A stretch of DNA of 59,724 bases from Acidothermus sp. (GTDB lineage Bacteria; Actinomycetota; Actinomycetes; Acidothermales; Acidothermaceae), in the NCBI GenBank assembly GCA_023512015.1, contig JAIMAI010000013.1:1-59724 (forward strand), in the 5' to 3' direction. Of this stretch, positions 46,215-55,202 are shown in pieces. The notes beneath the pieces were generated by a model. The model was not told the DNA's origin. It saw only the letters and a list, made by a program, of their open reading frames with translations, and ran no database searches. The translations under genes were made by a program, and so were the position numbers. The number at the start of each line of letters is the position of its first letter. The stretch's first letter is position 1.

Positions 46215-47549
46215 ATGAGACGGACGGCGGCGCTCGCGCCTCTGCTGGCTGAACGAGGATTCCTCCGGCTCTACGGGGTGCGGGTCACGTCCGCCGCCGC
46301 GGACGGCATCTTCCAGGCGGCACTGGCGAGTTATGTGCTCTTCAACCCGGAAAGAGCGACGACCCCCGCCGAGGCAGCGGCCGCCCTCGCCGCCCTCGCT
46401 CTCCCGTATTCACTGGTCGGGCCCTTCGCCGGGGTCTTCCTGGACCGCTGGAAGCGGCAGCGGGTCTTGGTGGCCGCCCAACTGGTCAAGACCTTCCTGG
46501 TGGTCGGAGTGGCCGTCCTCGTCGGCTCGCACCGGGAGAACGTGGCGTTCCTGGCCGTCACGATCGGTGCCCTCAGCGTCAATCGTTTTTTCCTCTCGGC
46601 GCTGTCGGCGGCCCTTCCACACGTGGTCCCGAGCCCCGCCTTGGTCCTGGCGAACGCGGTGTCGACTACCTCGGGGACGATCGCGACGTTGATCGGTGCG
46701 GCGATCGGCGGCGGCCTGCGCATCGCCGTCGGCGCCGACGTCACGAGACTCGGTGCGGTCGTCGCCCTGGCCGGCGTCGGATACCTGGGTTCGTCGGCCA
46801 TTGCCGCCGGTTTCGGCCGGGAAACCCTCGGTCCCGACGCGCCTGCCACCTCCCGCCTGTGGGGGGCGGTCCGCACGGTGGTCCTCGGACTGGCTGGAGC
46901 GCTGCGGCACATAGCCGGACGGCGTCGGGTCGCCGCCGGGCTCGGAGCGGTCGCGCTGCACCGCTTCTGCTTCGGAATCGCGACCCTCACGATCGTGCTG
47001 CTCGAACGGAATTACTTCAGCGGCACACACGACGTCACCCAGGGGCTCTTCGGCCTGGGATCGGTGGTGGCCGCCTCCGGGCTCGGCATCGTGACCAGCG
47101 CCTTCGCCACCCCGCGGGCCACCCGCCGCCTTGGGAAAACCCGCTGGATCACGGTCATGCTGCTCGCCGCGGGGGTAGCGGTCGCGGTTTTCGGATTGCC
47201 GTTCCAGCGGATTTTGGTCGTCGCCGGGGCGTTCGTCCTCGGATTTTCCGCCCAAGGGGTGAAAATCACCGTCGATACGATCGTGCAGGAGGATGTCGCG
47301 GATAATTTCCGCGGTCGGGCTTTCTCGGTATACGACATGCTGTACAACGCCACGTACGTGGCGGCGGCGGCCGTTTGCGCGGCGGTGGTGCCGACGTCCG
47401 GGAAATCGGTGGCCATGATGACGTCGCTTGCGGCGGGTTACCTGCTGGCCGGAACGGCTTTTGCGTGGTTCACCGAGCGTCGGCGGTTCGCCGCAGCACC
47501 GGCCGATGCCGCGCCCGCCGCGGACCTCGCCCGAAATCCTCAAGTTTGA
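46215..47549 (+). CDS. MFS transporter
   Basis: A 444-residue major facilitator with about 11-12 hydrophobic segments. The cytoplasmic loop motif between helices 2 and 3 is seen as GVFLDRWKRQRVLV. It begins MRRTAALAPLLAERGFLRLYGVR directly behind the globin stop codon, so it depends on globin translation. The substrate is unknown. Domain-like MFS proteins of this kind are common in actinobacteria. Confidence 0.9.
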   Translation: MRRTAALAPLLAERGFLRLYGVRVTSAAADGIFQAALASYVLFNPERATTPAEAAAALAALALPYSLVGPFAGVFLDRWKRQRVLVAAQLVKTFLVVGVAVLVGSHRENVAFLAVTIGALSVNRFFLSALSAALPHVVPSPALVLANAVSTTSGTIATLIGAAIGGGLRIAVGADVTRLGAVVALAGVGYLGSSAIAAGFGRETLGPDAPATSRLWGAVRTVVLGLAGALRHIAGRRRVAAGLGAVALHRFCFGIATLTIVLLERNYFSGTHDVTQGLFGLGSVVAASGLGIVTSAFATPRATRRLGKTRWITVMLLAAGVAVAVFGLPFQRILVVAGAFVLGFSAQGVKITVDTIVQEDVADNFRGRAFSVYDMLYNATYVAAAAVCAAVVPTSGKSVAMMTSLAAGYLLAGTAFAWFTERRRFAAAPADAAPAADLARNPQV

Positions 47550-47607
47550 CCTTCCCGCGACCGTACTGGAGGGTAGCGGCCACCCACCGCGCGGAGGAGG
47601 CACCGCC

Positions 47608-48759
47608 GTGGAAACAGGGACCACGACGCAGGGCACCGCGACCCCTGTGGACGACGGACGCGGCGACGGCGGTGTCGCCGAGCTGGCCGCCGCCCTGGAG
47701 TCGATCGAGAGTCGGCTCGCCGGCCAGACGTCGGAGCTGGTGCGGCTCCGGCGCAATGTCGAACTCAGCCAAGCACTCCTCGACCTGCACGTGGCCTGCA
47801 CCCGCCAGCGCAGTGTGGCGGGCACGGCCCGCCAGGTGGCGGCGATCGCGTCCGCGCTGCTGCGCGCCGGGGTGGTCGTCGTCCCGGTCTTCGACACCAA
47901 AGCGGGGAAACCGCTGCTCGGGGTCTCCATCGGGGACGGGATCGTCGACGAGAACCATCTCGCCGACGTCGCTTGTCGCCTCGTCGGTGAGGCGGACCTG
48001 GCGTGGATGCGCACCGAGAACCGGCTGGCCGTACTGACCTTGGACAGCGCCGAACCGTTCGGAGCCACCCTGCTCGCCGAATTGCACGCCGAGCGGGCGT
48101 TGCTCGCCCCACTGTTCGGGCAAGGGGAATTCGTCGGGTGCATCGTCGCCAAGCTGCCGAAAAGCGTCTCCGTCGTCGACGACATCGGACTTTTCGAAGC
48201 CGCCGGCGCACTGCAGAATCATGCGGGCGATCTGCTCCACCTGGCGCTCGTCCTCGACGAGCTGCGTCGTCGCGCCCTGCACGACGCGGTAACCGGCTTG
48301 CCGAATCTCGCCGTATACGAGCAGCGGCTGGTGCGGGCACTGGCCCGCCAAGCGGCCAAGCAGGACGGCCACCGCGAAGTCGCGTCGATCGTGCTTCAGG
48401 TGATGGGGATGGGTCGGGTGACCGAGGCGCACGGAGCCACCGGCGCGCAAGCCGTTCTGCGGGAGATCGCCGCGCGGCTCTTGGAAATCGCCCCCGAGCA
48501 CGACCTCGGGCACCTCGGCGCCAGCCATTTCGCCCTCATCGCCCACGGTGAACCGGGAGCCGGCGTCGATTTGGCGCGGACGGCGATCCAGACCCTCGAA
48601 GAGCCTCTCGACCTGCCGTTCGGGGAATTGCGGCTGCACTGTCACGTCGGCGTGGCCGCCGCCACCGAATCGGAGACCGCCGGCGAACTGCTGCGGCGAG
48701 CCGAGACGGCGGCCCGCATCGCCCGCACCACCGACGAACAGCTGGTCGTCGACGGCTGA
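47608..48759 (+). CDS. GAF-like / degenerate GGDEF protein
   Basis: A 383-residue signalling protein starting at GTG 47608 behind GGAGGAGG. A short coiled coil (AALESIESRLAGQTSELVRL) is followed by a GAF-like sensor region (SVAGTARQVAAIASALLRAGVV) and a C-terminal GGDEF-type domain that begins DAVTGLPNLAVYEQRL. The signature loop reads LGASHFALI where active cyclases have GGDEF, so cyclic di-GMP synthesis is not expected. It could bind GTP or act as a scaffold. No EAL domain follows. Confidence 0.82.
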   Translation: METGTTTQGTATPVDDGRGDGGVAELAAALESIESRLAGQTSELVRLRRNVELSQALLDLHVACTRQRSVAGTARQVAAIASALLRAGVVVVPVFDTKAGKPLLGVSIGDGIVDENHLADVACRLVGEADLAWMRTENRLAVLTLDSAEPFGATLLAELHAERALLAPLFGQGEFVGCIVAKLPKSVSVVDDIGLFEAAGALQNHAGDLLHLALVLDELRRRALHDAVTGLPNLAVYEQRLVRALARQAAKQDGHREVASIVLQVMGMGRVTEAHGATGAQAVLREIAARLLEIAPEHDLGHLGASHFALIAHGEPGAGVDLARTAIQTLEEPLDLPFGELRLHCHVGVAAATESETAGELLRRAETAARIARTTDEQLVVDG

Positions 48760-48769
48760 ATCGTCCGAT

Positions 48770-48850
48770 CCAGGTAGCGCTCCAGGAATTCCTTCTCCGC
48801 GGACGACCGGCCGCTCACTCCAGGTAGCGCTCCAGGAATTCTTTCTCCGC
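48770..48850. repeat. 31-bp direct duplication at the thioesterase 3' end
   Basis: A 31-bp block beginning ccaggtagcgctccaggaat occurs at 48770-48800 and 48820-48850 with one mismatch, 50 bp apart. The second copy is the end of the thioesterase coding sequence (EKEFLERYL); the first is a non-coding duplicate beyond its stop codon. Confidence 0.92.
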
Positions 48851-49231
48851 CGGGCTCACCCGCCGCGGCCGCCCCGAGGCGAGGTCGTAGGGCACGAGCA
48901 CGGTGAGGGCTTCGGCAAGCACGACCGGCTCGGGCTTTGCGAGCTGATCCCGCATCTCGTATCGCAGGGTGAACGACGACGCCCGCACATCCGCCGTCCA
49001 CACGTCTATTTCGATCGGCTCGGGCCGCCACACCAACGGCCGACGGTAATCGATTTCGTGTCGGGCCACCACCACGCCTTTGATGAGGTCGGGGGCGTCA
49101 CGTTCGGCGTCCCCGGCGAAGAGCATGCCGGTACGGGCTTCTTGCATGTAGGCGACGAACGGGACGTTGTTGACGTGGCCGAAAGCATCCATGTCGTCCC
49201 AACGCACCTGGCACCGGAAGGTATACCGCAC
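48815..49231 (-). CDS. Acyl-CoA thioesterase, 4HBT hotdog fold
   Basis: A 138-residue thioesterase of the YbgC/4-hydroxybenzoyl-CoA type. The hallmark is VRWDDMDAFGHVNNVPFVAYMQEARTG-like, with catalytic Asp in DMDAFGHVNN. It starts with GTG. It converges on the GGDEF gene. Its 3' terminus is duplicated downstream (see repeat). Confidence 0.92.
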   Translation of the reverse strand: MRYTFRCQVRWDDMDAFGHVNNVPFVAYMQEARTGMLFAGDAERDAPDLIKGVVVARHEIDYRRPLVWRPEPIEIDVWTADVRASSFTLRYEMRDQLAKPEPVVLAEALTVLVPYDLASGRPRRVSPAEKEFLERYLE

Positions 49232-49250
49232 GCCGACCGTCCTACCGCTT

Positions 49251-50921
49251 TCAGTCGCGGGTCAGTTTCCGGTACGTTGCGCGGTGCGGCCGCGCAGCCT
49301 CCGGCCCGAGTCGCTCCACTTTGTTGCGTTCGTAACCCTCGAAATTGCCCTCGAACCAGAACCAGCGGGATTCACCTTCCCAAGCGAGGATGTGGGTCGC
49401 GATGCGGTCCAGGAACCACCGGTCGTGGCTGGTGATGACCGCGCATCCGGGAAATTCCAGGAGCGCGCGTTCCAAGCTGGCGAGGGTTTCGACGTCCAGG
49501 TCGTTGGTCGGCTCGTCGAGCAGCAGCAGGTTGCCGCCCTGCTTCAAGGTGAGGGCCAGATTGAGCCGGTTGCGTTCCCCGCCGGAGAACGCCCCGACCG
49601 GCTTCTGCTGGTCGGATCCCTTGAATCCGAAAGCGGCGATGTACGCCCGGCTCGGCATCTCGACGTTGCCGACCTTGATGTAATCGAGGCCGTCGGAGAC
49701 CAGCTCCCAAGCGGTTTTCGTCGGATCCAGATTGGCCCGCGCCTGGTCAACGTACGAAATCTTGACGGTCTCCCCGATGCGGATGGTGCCGGCGTCCGGC
49801 TGTTCCTCACCGACGATCATCTTGAAGAGGGTCGTCTTCCCAACACCGTTCGGCCCGATGACACCGACAATTCCGTTGGGGGGAAGGGAGAACGACAGCC
49901 CGTCGAAGAGCAGCCGATCGTCGTATCCTTTGCGCAGATCCTCGACCTCCACGACGAGGCTGCCCAGGCGAGGACCCGGCGGAATTTGGATTTCCTCGAA
50001 ATCCAATTTGCGATATTTCGCGGCTTCGGCGGCCATTTCCTCGTAGCGAGCCAGACGAGCCCTGCTCTTGGCCTGCCGCGCCCGCGGGCTCGACCGCACC
50101 CATTCGAGTTCTTCCTCGAGGCGCTTGCGGAGCTTGGCGTCTTTTTGTCCCTCGACCTTCAGCCGCGCGGCTTTGGTCTCCAAGTAGGTCGTGTAATTCC
50201 CCTCGTAGGGATAGGTGCGACCCCGGTCGATCTCGAGGATCCACCCTGCGACGTTCTCCAGGAAATACCGGTCGTGGGTGACCGCGATGACCGTCCCCGG
50301 ATACTTCTCCAGGTGCTGTTCCAACCACTGCACACTTTCGGCGTCCAAGTGGTTGGTGGGTTCGTCGAGGAGCAGCAAATCCGGTTGGGACAGCAGCAGC
50401 CGGCACAGCGCGACCCGCCGACGCTCCCCACCCGACAGCACGGTGACGTCGGCGTCCGGTGGGGGGCAACGCAGCGCGTCCATGGCCTGTTCGAGGCGGG
50501 CGTCGAGGTCCCAGGCATCGCGGCGGTCCAGTTCGGTCTGGAGTTCGCCGAGCTCGGCGAGGAGGGTGTCGTAGTCGGCGTCCGGCTTGGCCAGTTCCTC
50601 GCTCACCTGGTGGAAGCGGTCGAGGAGGGCTTTGGTCTCGGCGACTCCTTCCTCGACGTTCCCGAGGACCGTCTTGGACGGGTCGAGTTGGGGTTCTTGG
50701 GCGAGCAATCCGACGGTGGTGCCCGGGGCGAGGTAGGCCTCACCGTTGCTGAGCGGCTCCACCCCCGCCATGATTTTCAGGAGAGTGGATTTCCCCATCC
50801 CATTGGGACCGACCACACCGATCTTGGCGCCGGGAAGGAAGGCGAGGGTGACGTCGTCGAGAATGACCTTGTCGCCGTAAGCTTTGCGCGCTTTCCGCAG
50901 TACATAGATGAATTCGGGCAC
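49251..50921 (-). CDS. ettA: Energy-dependent translational throttle protein EttA (ABC-F)
   Basis: Ribosome E-site ABC-F ATPase. The 556 residues have two ABC domains. Walker A motifs are VGPNGMGKST and IGPNGVGKTT, signatures LSGGERRRVALCR and FSGGERNRLNLAL, and Walker B LLLLDEPTNHLD and LLLLDEPTNDLD. The interdomain linker and arm (YEGNYTTYLETKAARL) and the tail (FEGNFEGYERNK) are EttA-like. GTG 50921 is chosen (VPEFIYVLRKARKAYG). A TAGACT box ends 8 nt upstream, so the 5' leader is very short. Confidence 0.97.
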   Translation of the reverse strand: MPEFIYVLRKARKAYGDKVILDDVTLAFLPGAKIGVVGPNGMGKSTLLKIMAGVEPLSNGEAYLAPGTTVGLLAQEPQLDPSKTVLGNVEEGVAETKALLDRFHQVSEELAKPDADYDTLLAELGELQTELDRRDAWDLDARLEQAMDALRCPPPDADVTVLSGGERRRVALCRLLLSQPDLLLLDEPTNHLDAESVQWLEQHLEKYPGTVIAVTHDRYFLENVAGWILEIDRGRTYPYEGNYTTYLETKAARLKVEGQKDAKLRKRLEEELEWVRSSPRARQAKSRARLARYEEMAAEAAKYRKLDFEEIQIPPGPRLGSLVVEVEDLRKGYDDRLLFDGLSFSLPPNGIVGVIGPNGVGKTTLFKMIVGEEQPDAGTIRIGETVKISYVDQARANLDPTKTAWELVSDGLDYIKVGNVEMPSRAYIAAFGFKGSDQQKPVGAFSGGERNRLNLALTLKQGGNLLLLDEPTNDLDVETLASLERALLEFPGCAVITSHDRWFLDRIATHILAWEGESRWFWFEGNFEGYERNKVERLGPEAARPHRATYRKLTRD

Positions 50922-50929
50922 GTCGTCCG

Positions 50930-50935
50930 AGTCTA
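50930..50935 (-). promoter_or_regulatory. -10 box for a nearly leaderless ettA mRNA
   Basis: TAGACT, 8 nt, then the GTG start. A transcript would carry only one or two bases before the start. Confidence 0.4.
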
Positions 50936-50964
50936 AGGGAGGGTCGGGAAGACGGCCGCGATGG

Positions 50965-51681
50965 CTACGAAGCTCGCTGATCGGCCAGGAGTCGGGCCGC
51001 CGCGGCGTCGTAGCGTTCGAGGACGACGGACACGACCTCGCCGTCGGCGCCGAGCGGCGCGGTGACGACGTCCGCCATGGTGTGGGTGAACCGGTCGGGG
51101 AGTTTGCCGGGGGCCAGGACGTAGCTGGCGATCGCGACCTGTGCGGCCCCGCGCGCCCGCACTTCCTGCACGACGTCGGCGATGTCCGGCTCGCCCGACG
51201 CGAAGCCGACGCTCGCGCCGATGGTAGCTGCGACCTCGGCGAGTTCCGCGTTGGCCGCAGGGTCGGAGGTACCGATTGCGCCGAGGACGACCGCCGCGTC
51301 GGGCCGGACGCCGGCCTCGGCGAGCCGTCGGCGCAGCAGGGCGAAGAGCCGCGGGTGGGGACCGAGCGCCCCCGCCACCACCCAGCGAAGCCCCGGATGC
51401 CGGGCCTGCGCGCCCCGCAGCAGGTCGGGGATGTCGGTCTTGACGTGGTAGGCGGCGGTGAGCAGCAGCGGGACGACGACCAGCTCCCGGACGCCGTCCG
51501 CGACCAGGGCGTCGACCGCCTCGTCCACCGACGGCCGGCTGAAACCGAGGTGGGCGAGCGCCGCCCGCAGCCCCGGACGCTCCGCCCGCACCCGGGCCAC
51601 GATCGCCTCCATGATCGGCTCAGCTTTGCGTTGGGGACTCCCGTGGGCGACGGCAAGAAGCGCGGGCCCGTCAGCGGTCAT
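50965..51681 (-). CDS. Sirohydrochlorin chelatase (CbiX family)
   Basis: Inserts metal into sirohydrochlorin; in this operon iron, for siroheme. The 238 residues are two CbiX half domains: LLAVAHGSPQRKAEPIM with the metal-ligand His, VVVPLLLTAAYHVKTDIP with the second His, then VVLGAIGTSDPAANAEL and VAIASYVLAPGKLPDRF. It overlaps the siroheme synthase gene by 4 bp. It is last in the sulfate-assimilation operon. Confidence 0.93.
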   Translation of the reverse strand: MTADGPALLAVAHGSPQRKAEPIMEAIVARVRAERPGLRAALAHLGFSRPSVDEAVDALVADGVRELVVVPLLLTAAYHVKTDIPDLLRGAQARHPGLRWVVAGALGPHPRLFALLRRRLAEAGVRPDAAVVLGAIGTSDPAANAELAEVAATIGASVGFASGEPDIADVVQEVRARGAAQVAIASYVLAPGKLPDRFTHTMADVVTAPLGADGEVVSVVLERYDAAAARLLADQRAS

Positions 51682-52895
51682 GTCGCGGCTCCCGCGGGCC
51701 ACCCGTCCGCCGCGCGATCGAACTGCTCCCGCCACGTCACGACTTCCCCGACCACGACCACGGCCGGCGGGCCGACACCGACCTCCTTGGCTCGGGCCGC
51801 GATGGTGGCGATCGTGCCTGCCGTGACCCGCTGCCGCGGGAGAGTGCCGTTCTCGACGACGGCGACCGGAGTGGCGTCGTCCAGACCCGCCGCGGCCAGC
51901 TCCTTGACGATGCGTTCCAGACGGGCGGCTCCCATGAGGATCACCAACGTGCCGCCGGTGGCGACCAGGGCCCGCCAGTCGAGTTCCTCGTGGCCGCTCG
52001 CGACGGTGAAGTGCCTGGCGATGCCGCGGTGGGTGACCGGGATGCCGACCGCCGCGGGCACCGCGATAGCGCTGGTCACCCCGGGAACCACTTCGCAGGG
52101 GATACCGGCCGCGAGGCACGCCGCGAGTTCCTCACCCCCGCGCCCCAAGACGAAGGGGTCGCCGCCCTTGAGCCGGACGACGAACTTGCCCTGCCGAGCG
52201 CGAGACACCAAAAGCTCGTTGATTTCTTCTTGGCTGCGGGTGTGCCGGGCGGCGGATTTTCCGGCATCGATGATTTCGACGTCCGGCGGTAATTCGTCGA
52301 GCAGCTCCCGGGGAGCGAGCCGGTCGGTGATGACGACGTCGGCCTCGGCGAGCAGCCGTCGGCCCCGCAATGTGATCAAATCCGGGGCGCCCGGGCCGCC
52401 GCCGACCAGCGCGACTCGTCCCGATCGCGGCCGATGCCGACGCAGCGGCAGTTCGCCGGACCGCAACGCGAGCCGGACGGCGTCCCGAAGCGCCGCGGCC
52501 CGAACCGGGTCCCCGCCCGCGCTCACCGCGACCGTCACGTCGTCGTCGCGGGTGATCGCCGGCGTCCATGCCGCAGAGCGGGGGGCATCGGAGGCCCGGA
52601 CGTACCAGATCCGCGCGGCTTCGGCGTCTGCGCAGACCGCGTCGTCGACTTCGGGAACGCCGGTGCAGGCGTGGACCAGCCAGGCGTCGACGAGATCGCC
52701 GTGCCGATACGGGCGCCGCACCACTCGCACCCGCGGGTCGGCGGCGAGTTCACCGCTCACCTGCGGAGCGATCACGACCACGTCGGCTCCGGCCTCAGCG
52801 GCCCCGCGGGCCCGTCGGGTGCCGACCGCGCCACCCCCGACGACGACGACCCGGCGTCCCGCGAGATCGAGGAAGAGGGCGTAGTCGTGCGGCAC
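51678..52895 (-). CDS. cysG: Bifunctional precorrin-2 dehydrogenase / uroporphyrinogen-III C-methyltransferase
   Basis: Makes sirohydrochlorin for sulfite reductase. The 405 residues comprise an N-terminal NAD-binding domain (RRVVVVGGGAVGTRRARG) for precorrin-2 oxidation and a C-terminal SUMT domain (VALVGGGPGAPDLITLRG, KGGDPFVLGRGGEE, VPGVTSAIAVPAAVGIPVTHRG). It is shorter than E. coli CysG, and the separate CbiX next door supplies the chelatase step. It overlaps CbiX by 4 bp and lies 12 bp after cysN. Confidence 0.95.
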   Translation of the reverse strand: MPHDYALFLDLAGRRVVVVGGGAVGTRRARGAAEAGADVVVIAPQVSGELAADPRVRVVRRPYRHGDLVDAWLVHACTGVPEVDDAVCADAEAARIWYVRASDAPRSAAWTPAITRDDDVTVAVSAGGDPVRAAALRDAVRLALRSGELPLRRHRPRSGRVALVGGGPGAPDLITLRGRRLLAEADVVITDRLAPRELLDELPPDVEIIDAGKSAARHTRSQEEINELLVSRARQGKFVVRLKGGDPFVLGRGGEELAACLAAGIPCEVVPGVTSAIAVPAAVGIPVTHRGIARHFTVASGHEELDWRALVATGGTLVILMGAARLERIVKELAAAGLDDATPVAVVENGTLPRQRVTAGTIATIAARAKEVGVGPPAVVVVGEVVTWREQFDRAADGWPAGAAT

Positions 52896-52907
52896 GGCGC
52901 ACCATCC

Positions 52908-54203
52908 TCACGAGCGAGCCGCGGCCAAGGGGTCGCCGACGAGGCCGCCCGCCAGCGTGGCGCCGTCCTGCTCGTCGATCAGAAGGAAACTGCCGGTGAG
53001 CCGATCGGTGGCGTAGTCGTCGACGGCCAGCGGGGCGGCGACCCGCAGCCGTACCCCTCCGATGTCGTTGAGGGCGAGCTCCTCGCAGGGCCGCTGGAGC
53101 TGGAGGGTCGTGACGTCCAACCGGTGGGTGATCTCGTCGACGATTGCCTTGACCGTGCGGGTCGTGTGCTTGATCAGCACGCGCTGTCCGGCGCGTAACG
53201 GGGTCTCCGCGAGCTGGCACACGGTGGCGTCCAGTTCGCGGACGACGCGGGGTTGCGCGTGTACGGGCACGAGCAGGTCGCCGCGGCCGACGTCCAATTC
53301 GTCGGTGAGACGGATCGTGATGGATTTGGGTGCGGCGGCCTCGGTGAGCGGTCCGTCGAAGGTGTCGATGCCGGCGATTCGGGTGCGAAGTCCGGTCGGC
53401 GCCACGACGACCTCGTCGCCGACCCGCAGCAGACCGCTCGCGAGCTGCCCCGCGTAGCCGCGGTATTCGGGGGCGCGGATGACGTACTGCACCGGAAACC
53501 GCATCGGCTGCTCGGCGGGGTCGCCTTCGACCTCGACGGTCTCCAGGTGCTCCAGCAGCGTCGGTCCCTGGTACCACGGCATGTTCGCCGACGCGTCCAC
53601 GACGTTGTCGCCACGGAGCGCACTCACCGGAATCACCGTGTGGTCGCGGATTCCGAGCGCTTCGGCGGCGCGGGCGAAATCCTCGGCGATCCGCGTGAAA
53701 ACCTGCTCGTCGAAATCGACGAGGTCCATCTTGTTCACGGCGAGCACGAGATGGCGGACGCCGAGCAACGCCGCGACCGCGAGGTGACGGCGGGTCTGTT
53801 CCACGACCCCTTTGCGGGCGTCCACCAAGAGGACGACGAGTTGCGCGGTGGAAGCGCCGGTGACCATGTTGCGGGTGTACTGCACGTGGCCCGGCGTGTC
53901 GGCGAGGATGAATTTGCGGCGCGGCGTCGTGAAATACCGGTACGCGACGTCGATGGTGATGCCTTGCTCCCGTTCGGCACGCAGTCCGTCGGTGAGCAGG
54001 GCGAGTTCGAGTTCCTCCGATCCACGGTCGCGACTCGCCCGCCGTACCGCTTCGAGGGTGTCGGCGAGCACGGATTTGGAGTCGTGGAGAAGGCGACCGA
54101 CGAGGGTGGACTTCCCGTCGTCGACGCTGCCGGCGGTCGCGAACCGCAGCAGGTCGACGTCACGATCGAGGGTGTTCACGGCCGCAGTATCGATGCTCGA
54201 CAT
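52908..54203 (-). CDS. cysN: Sulfate adenylyltransferase subunit 1 (GTPase)
   Basis: GTP-driven subunit of ATP sulfurylase. The 431 residues contain P-loop ATAGSVDDGKSTLVGRLL, switch region EREQGITIDVAYRYF, DTPGHVQYTRNMVTGAS and NKMDLVDF, then beta-barrel domains. There is no fused APS kinase, since cysC is a separate gene. It lies 3 bp after cysD. Confidence 0.97.
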   Translation of the reverse strand: MSSIDTAAVNTLDRDVDLLRFATAGSVDDGKSTLVGRLLHDSKSVLADTLEAVRRASRDRGSEELELALLTDGLRAEREQGITIDVAYRYFTTPRRKFILADTPGHVQYTRNMVTGASTAQLVVLLVDARKGVVEQTRRHLAVAALLGVRHLVLAVNKMDLVDFDEQVFTRIAEDFARAAEALGIRDHTVIPVSALRGDNVVDASANMPWYQGPTLLEHLETVEVEGDPAEQPMRFPVQYVIRAPEYRGYAGQLASGLLRVGDEVVVAPTGLRTRIAGIDTFDGPLTEAAAPKSITIRLTDELDVGRGDLLVPVHAQPRVVRELDATVCQLAETPLRAGQRVLIKHTTRTVKAIVDEITHRLDVTTLQLQRPCEELALNDIGGVRLRVAAPLAVDDYATDRLTGSFLLIDEQDGATLAGGLVGDPLAAARS

Positions 54204-54206
54204 TTC

Positions 54207-55202
54207 TCAGAAGTAACCTTCCCGTTTCCGATCCTCCATCGCCGCTTCCGAGAGCCGGTCGTCGGCCCGGGTGGCTCCCCGCTCGGTGATGCGACTGGCC
54301 GCGATTTCGGCGATGACTTCGGCGACCGTGCTGGCCGTGGATTCCACCGCTCCCGTGCAACTCCCGTCCCCGACGGTTCGGTAGCGCACCTTCTTGCGCT
54401 CCACCACTTCACCGTCCCGCGGCCCCCCCCACAGCCCGACGGCGAGCAGCATCCCGTTGCGCACGAAGACGTCGCGTTCGTGGGCGAAATAGATGGAAGG
54501 CAGCTCGATACGCTCCCGGTCGATGTATTCCCAGACGTCGAGTTCGGTCCAGTTGGAAAGGGGGAACACCCGCACATGTTCGCCGGGACGATGCCGGCCG
54601 TTGTACAAGTTCCACAATTCGGGACGTTGGCGTCGCGGATCCCACTGCCCGAATTCGTCGCGCAGGCTGAATATCCGCTCCTTGGCGCGGGCTTTCTCCT
54701 CGTCGCGCCGTCCGCCTCCCAGCACGGCGTCGAACCGATGGGCGGCGATGGCGTCGAGGAGCGGCACGGTTTGCAGGGGGTTGCGGGTCCCATCCGGTCG
54801 TTCCCGAAGTTTGCCGCTGGCGATGTATTCTTCGACGCTCGCCACAATGAGGCGCAGACCGAGCTGCTGCACGGTTCGGTCGCGGAATTCCAGCACTTCG
54901 GGGAAGTTGTGCCCGGTGTCGACGTGGAGGACCGGGAAGGGGATGGTGGCAGGCCAGAAGGCTTTCCGCGCGAGGTGCAGCATGACCGCGCTGTCCTTAC
55001 CTCCGGAGAAGAGCAGCACCGGCCGTTCGAACTCGGCGGCTACCTCGCGAATGATGTGGATCGCCTCCGATTCCAGCACGTCCAGGTGCGGTCGGGCGAA
55101 ACGTCGGCTCGCGGCCGAGGGCGCGGTGACGCCGAGCGTGTCGCGGGTCTCCTCGGAGGCCTCACGAGAAGGGGACGCGGGGGATCGGGTCAGCACGTTC
55201 AT
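54207..55202 (-). CDS. cysD: Sulfate adenylyltransferase subunit 2
   Basis: Catalytic subunit that forms APS from ATP and sulfate. The 331 residues contain the PP-loop LLFSGGKDSAVMLHLARKAF, VLHVDTGHNFPEVLEFRD and GGGRRDEEKARAKERIFS. The C-terminus is RLSEAAMEDRKREGYF, the family ending. The N-terminus has about 25 extra residues. The ATG overlaps the cysC stop. Confidence 0.97.
   Translation of the reverse strand: MNVLTRSPASPSREASEETRDTLGVTAPSAASRRFARPHLDVLESEAIHIIREVAAEFERPVLLFSGGKDSAVMLHLARKAFWPATIPFPVLHVDTGHNFPEVLEFRDRTVQQLGLRLIVASVEEYIASGKLRERPDGTRNPLQTVPLLDAIAAHRFDAVLGGGRRDEEKARAKERIFSLRDEFGQWDPRRQRPELWNLYNGRHRPGEHVRVFPLSNWTELDVWEYIDRERIELPSIYFAHERDVFVRNGMLLAVGLWGGPRDGEVVERKKVRYRTVGDGSCTGAVESTASTVAEVIAEIAASRITERGATRADDRLSEAAMEDRKREGYF

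Noticed and set aside
49167..50936. Plus-strand open frame of 589 codons opposite ettA
   Set aside because: Shadow of ettA; no start signal, no family features.
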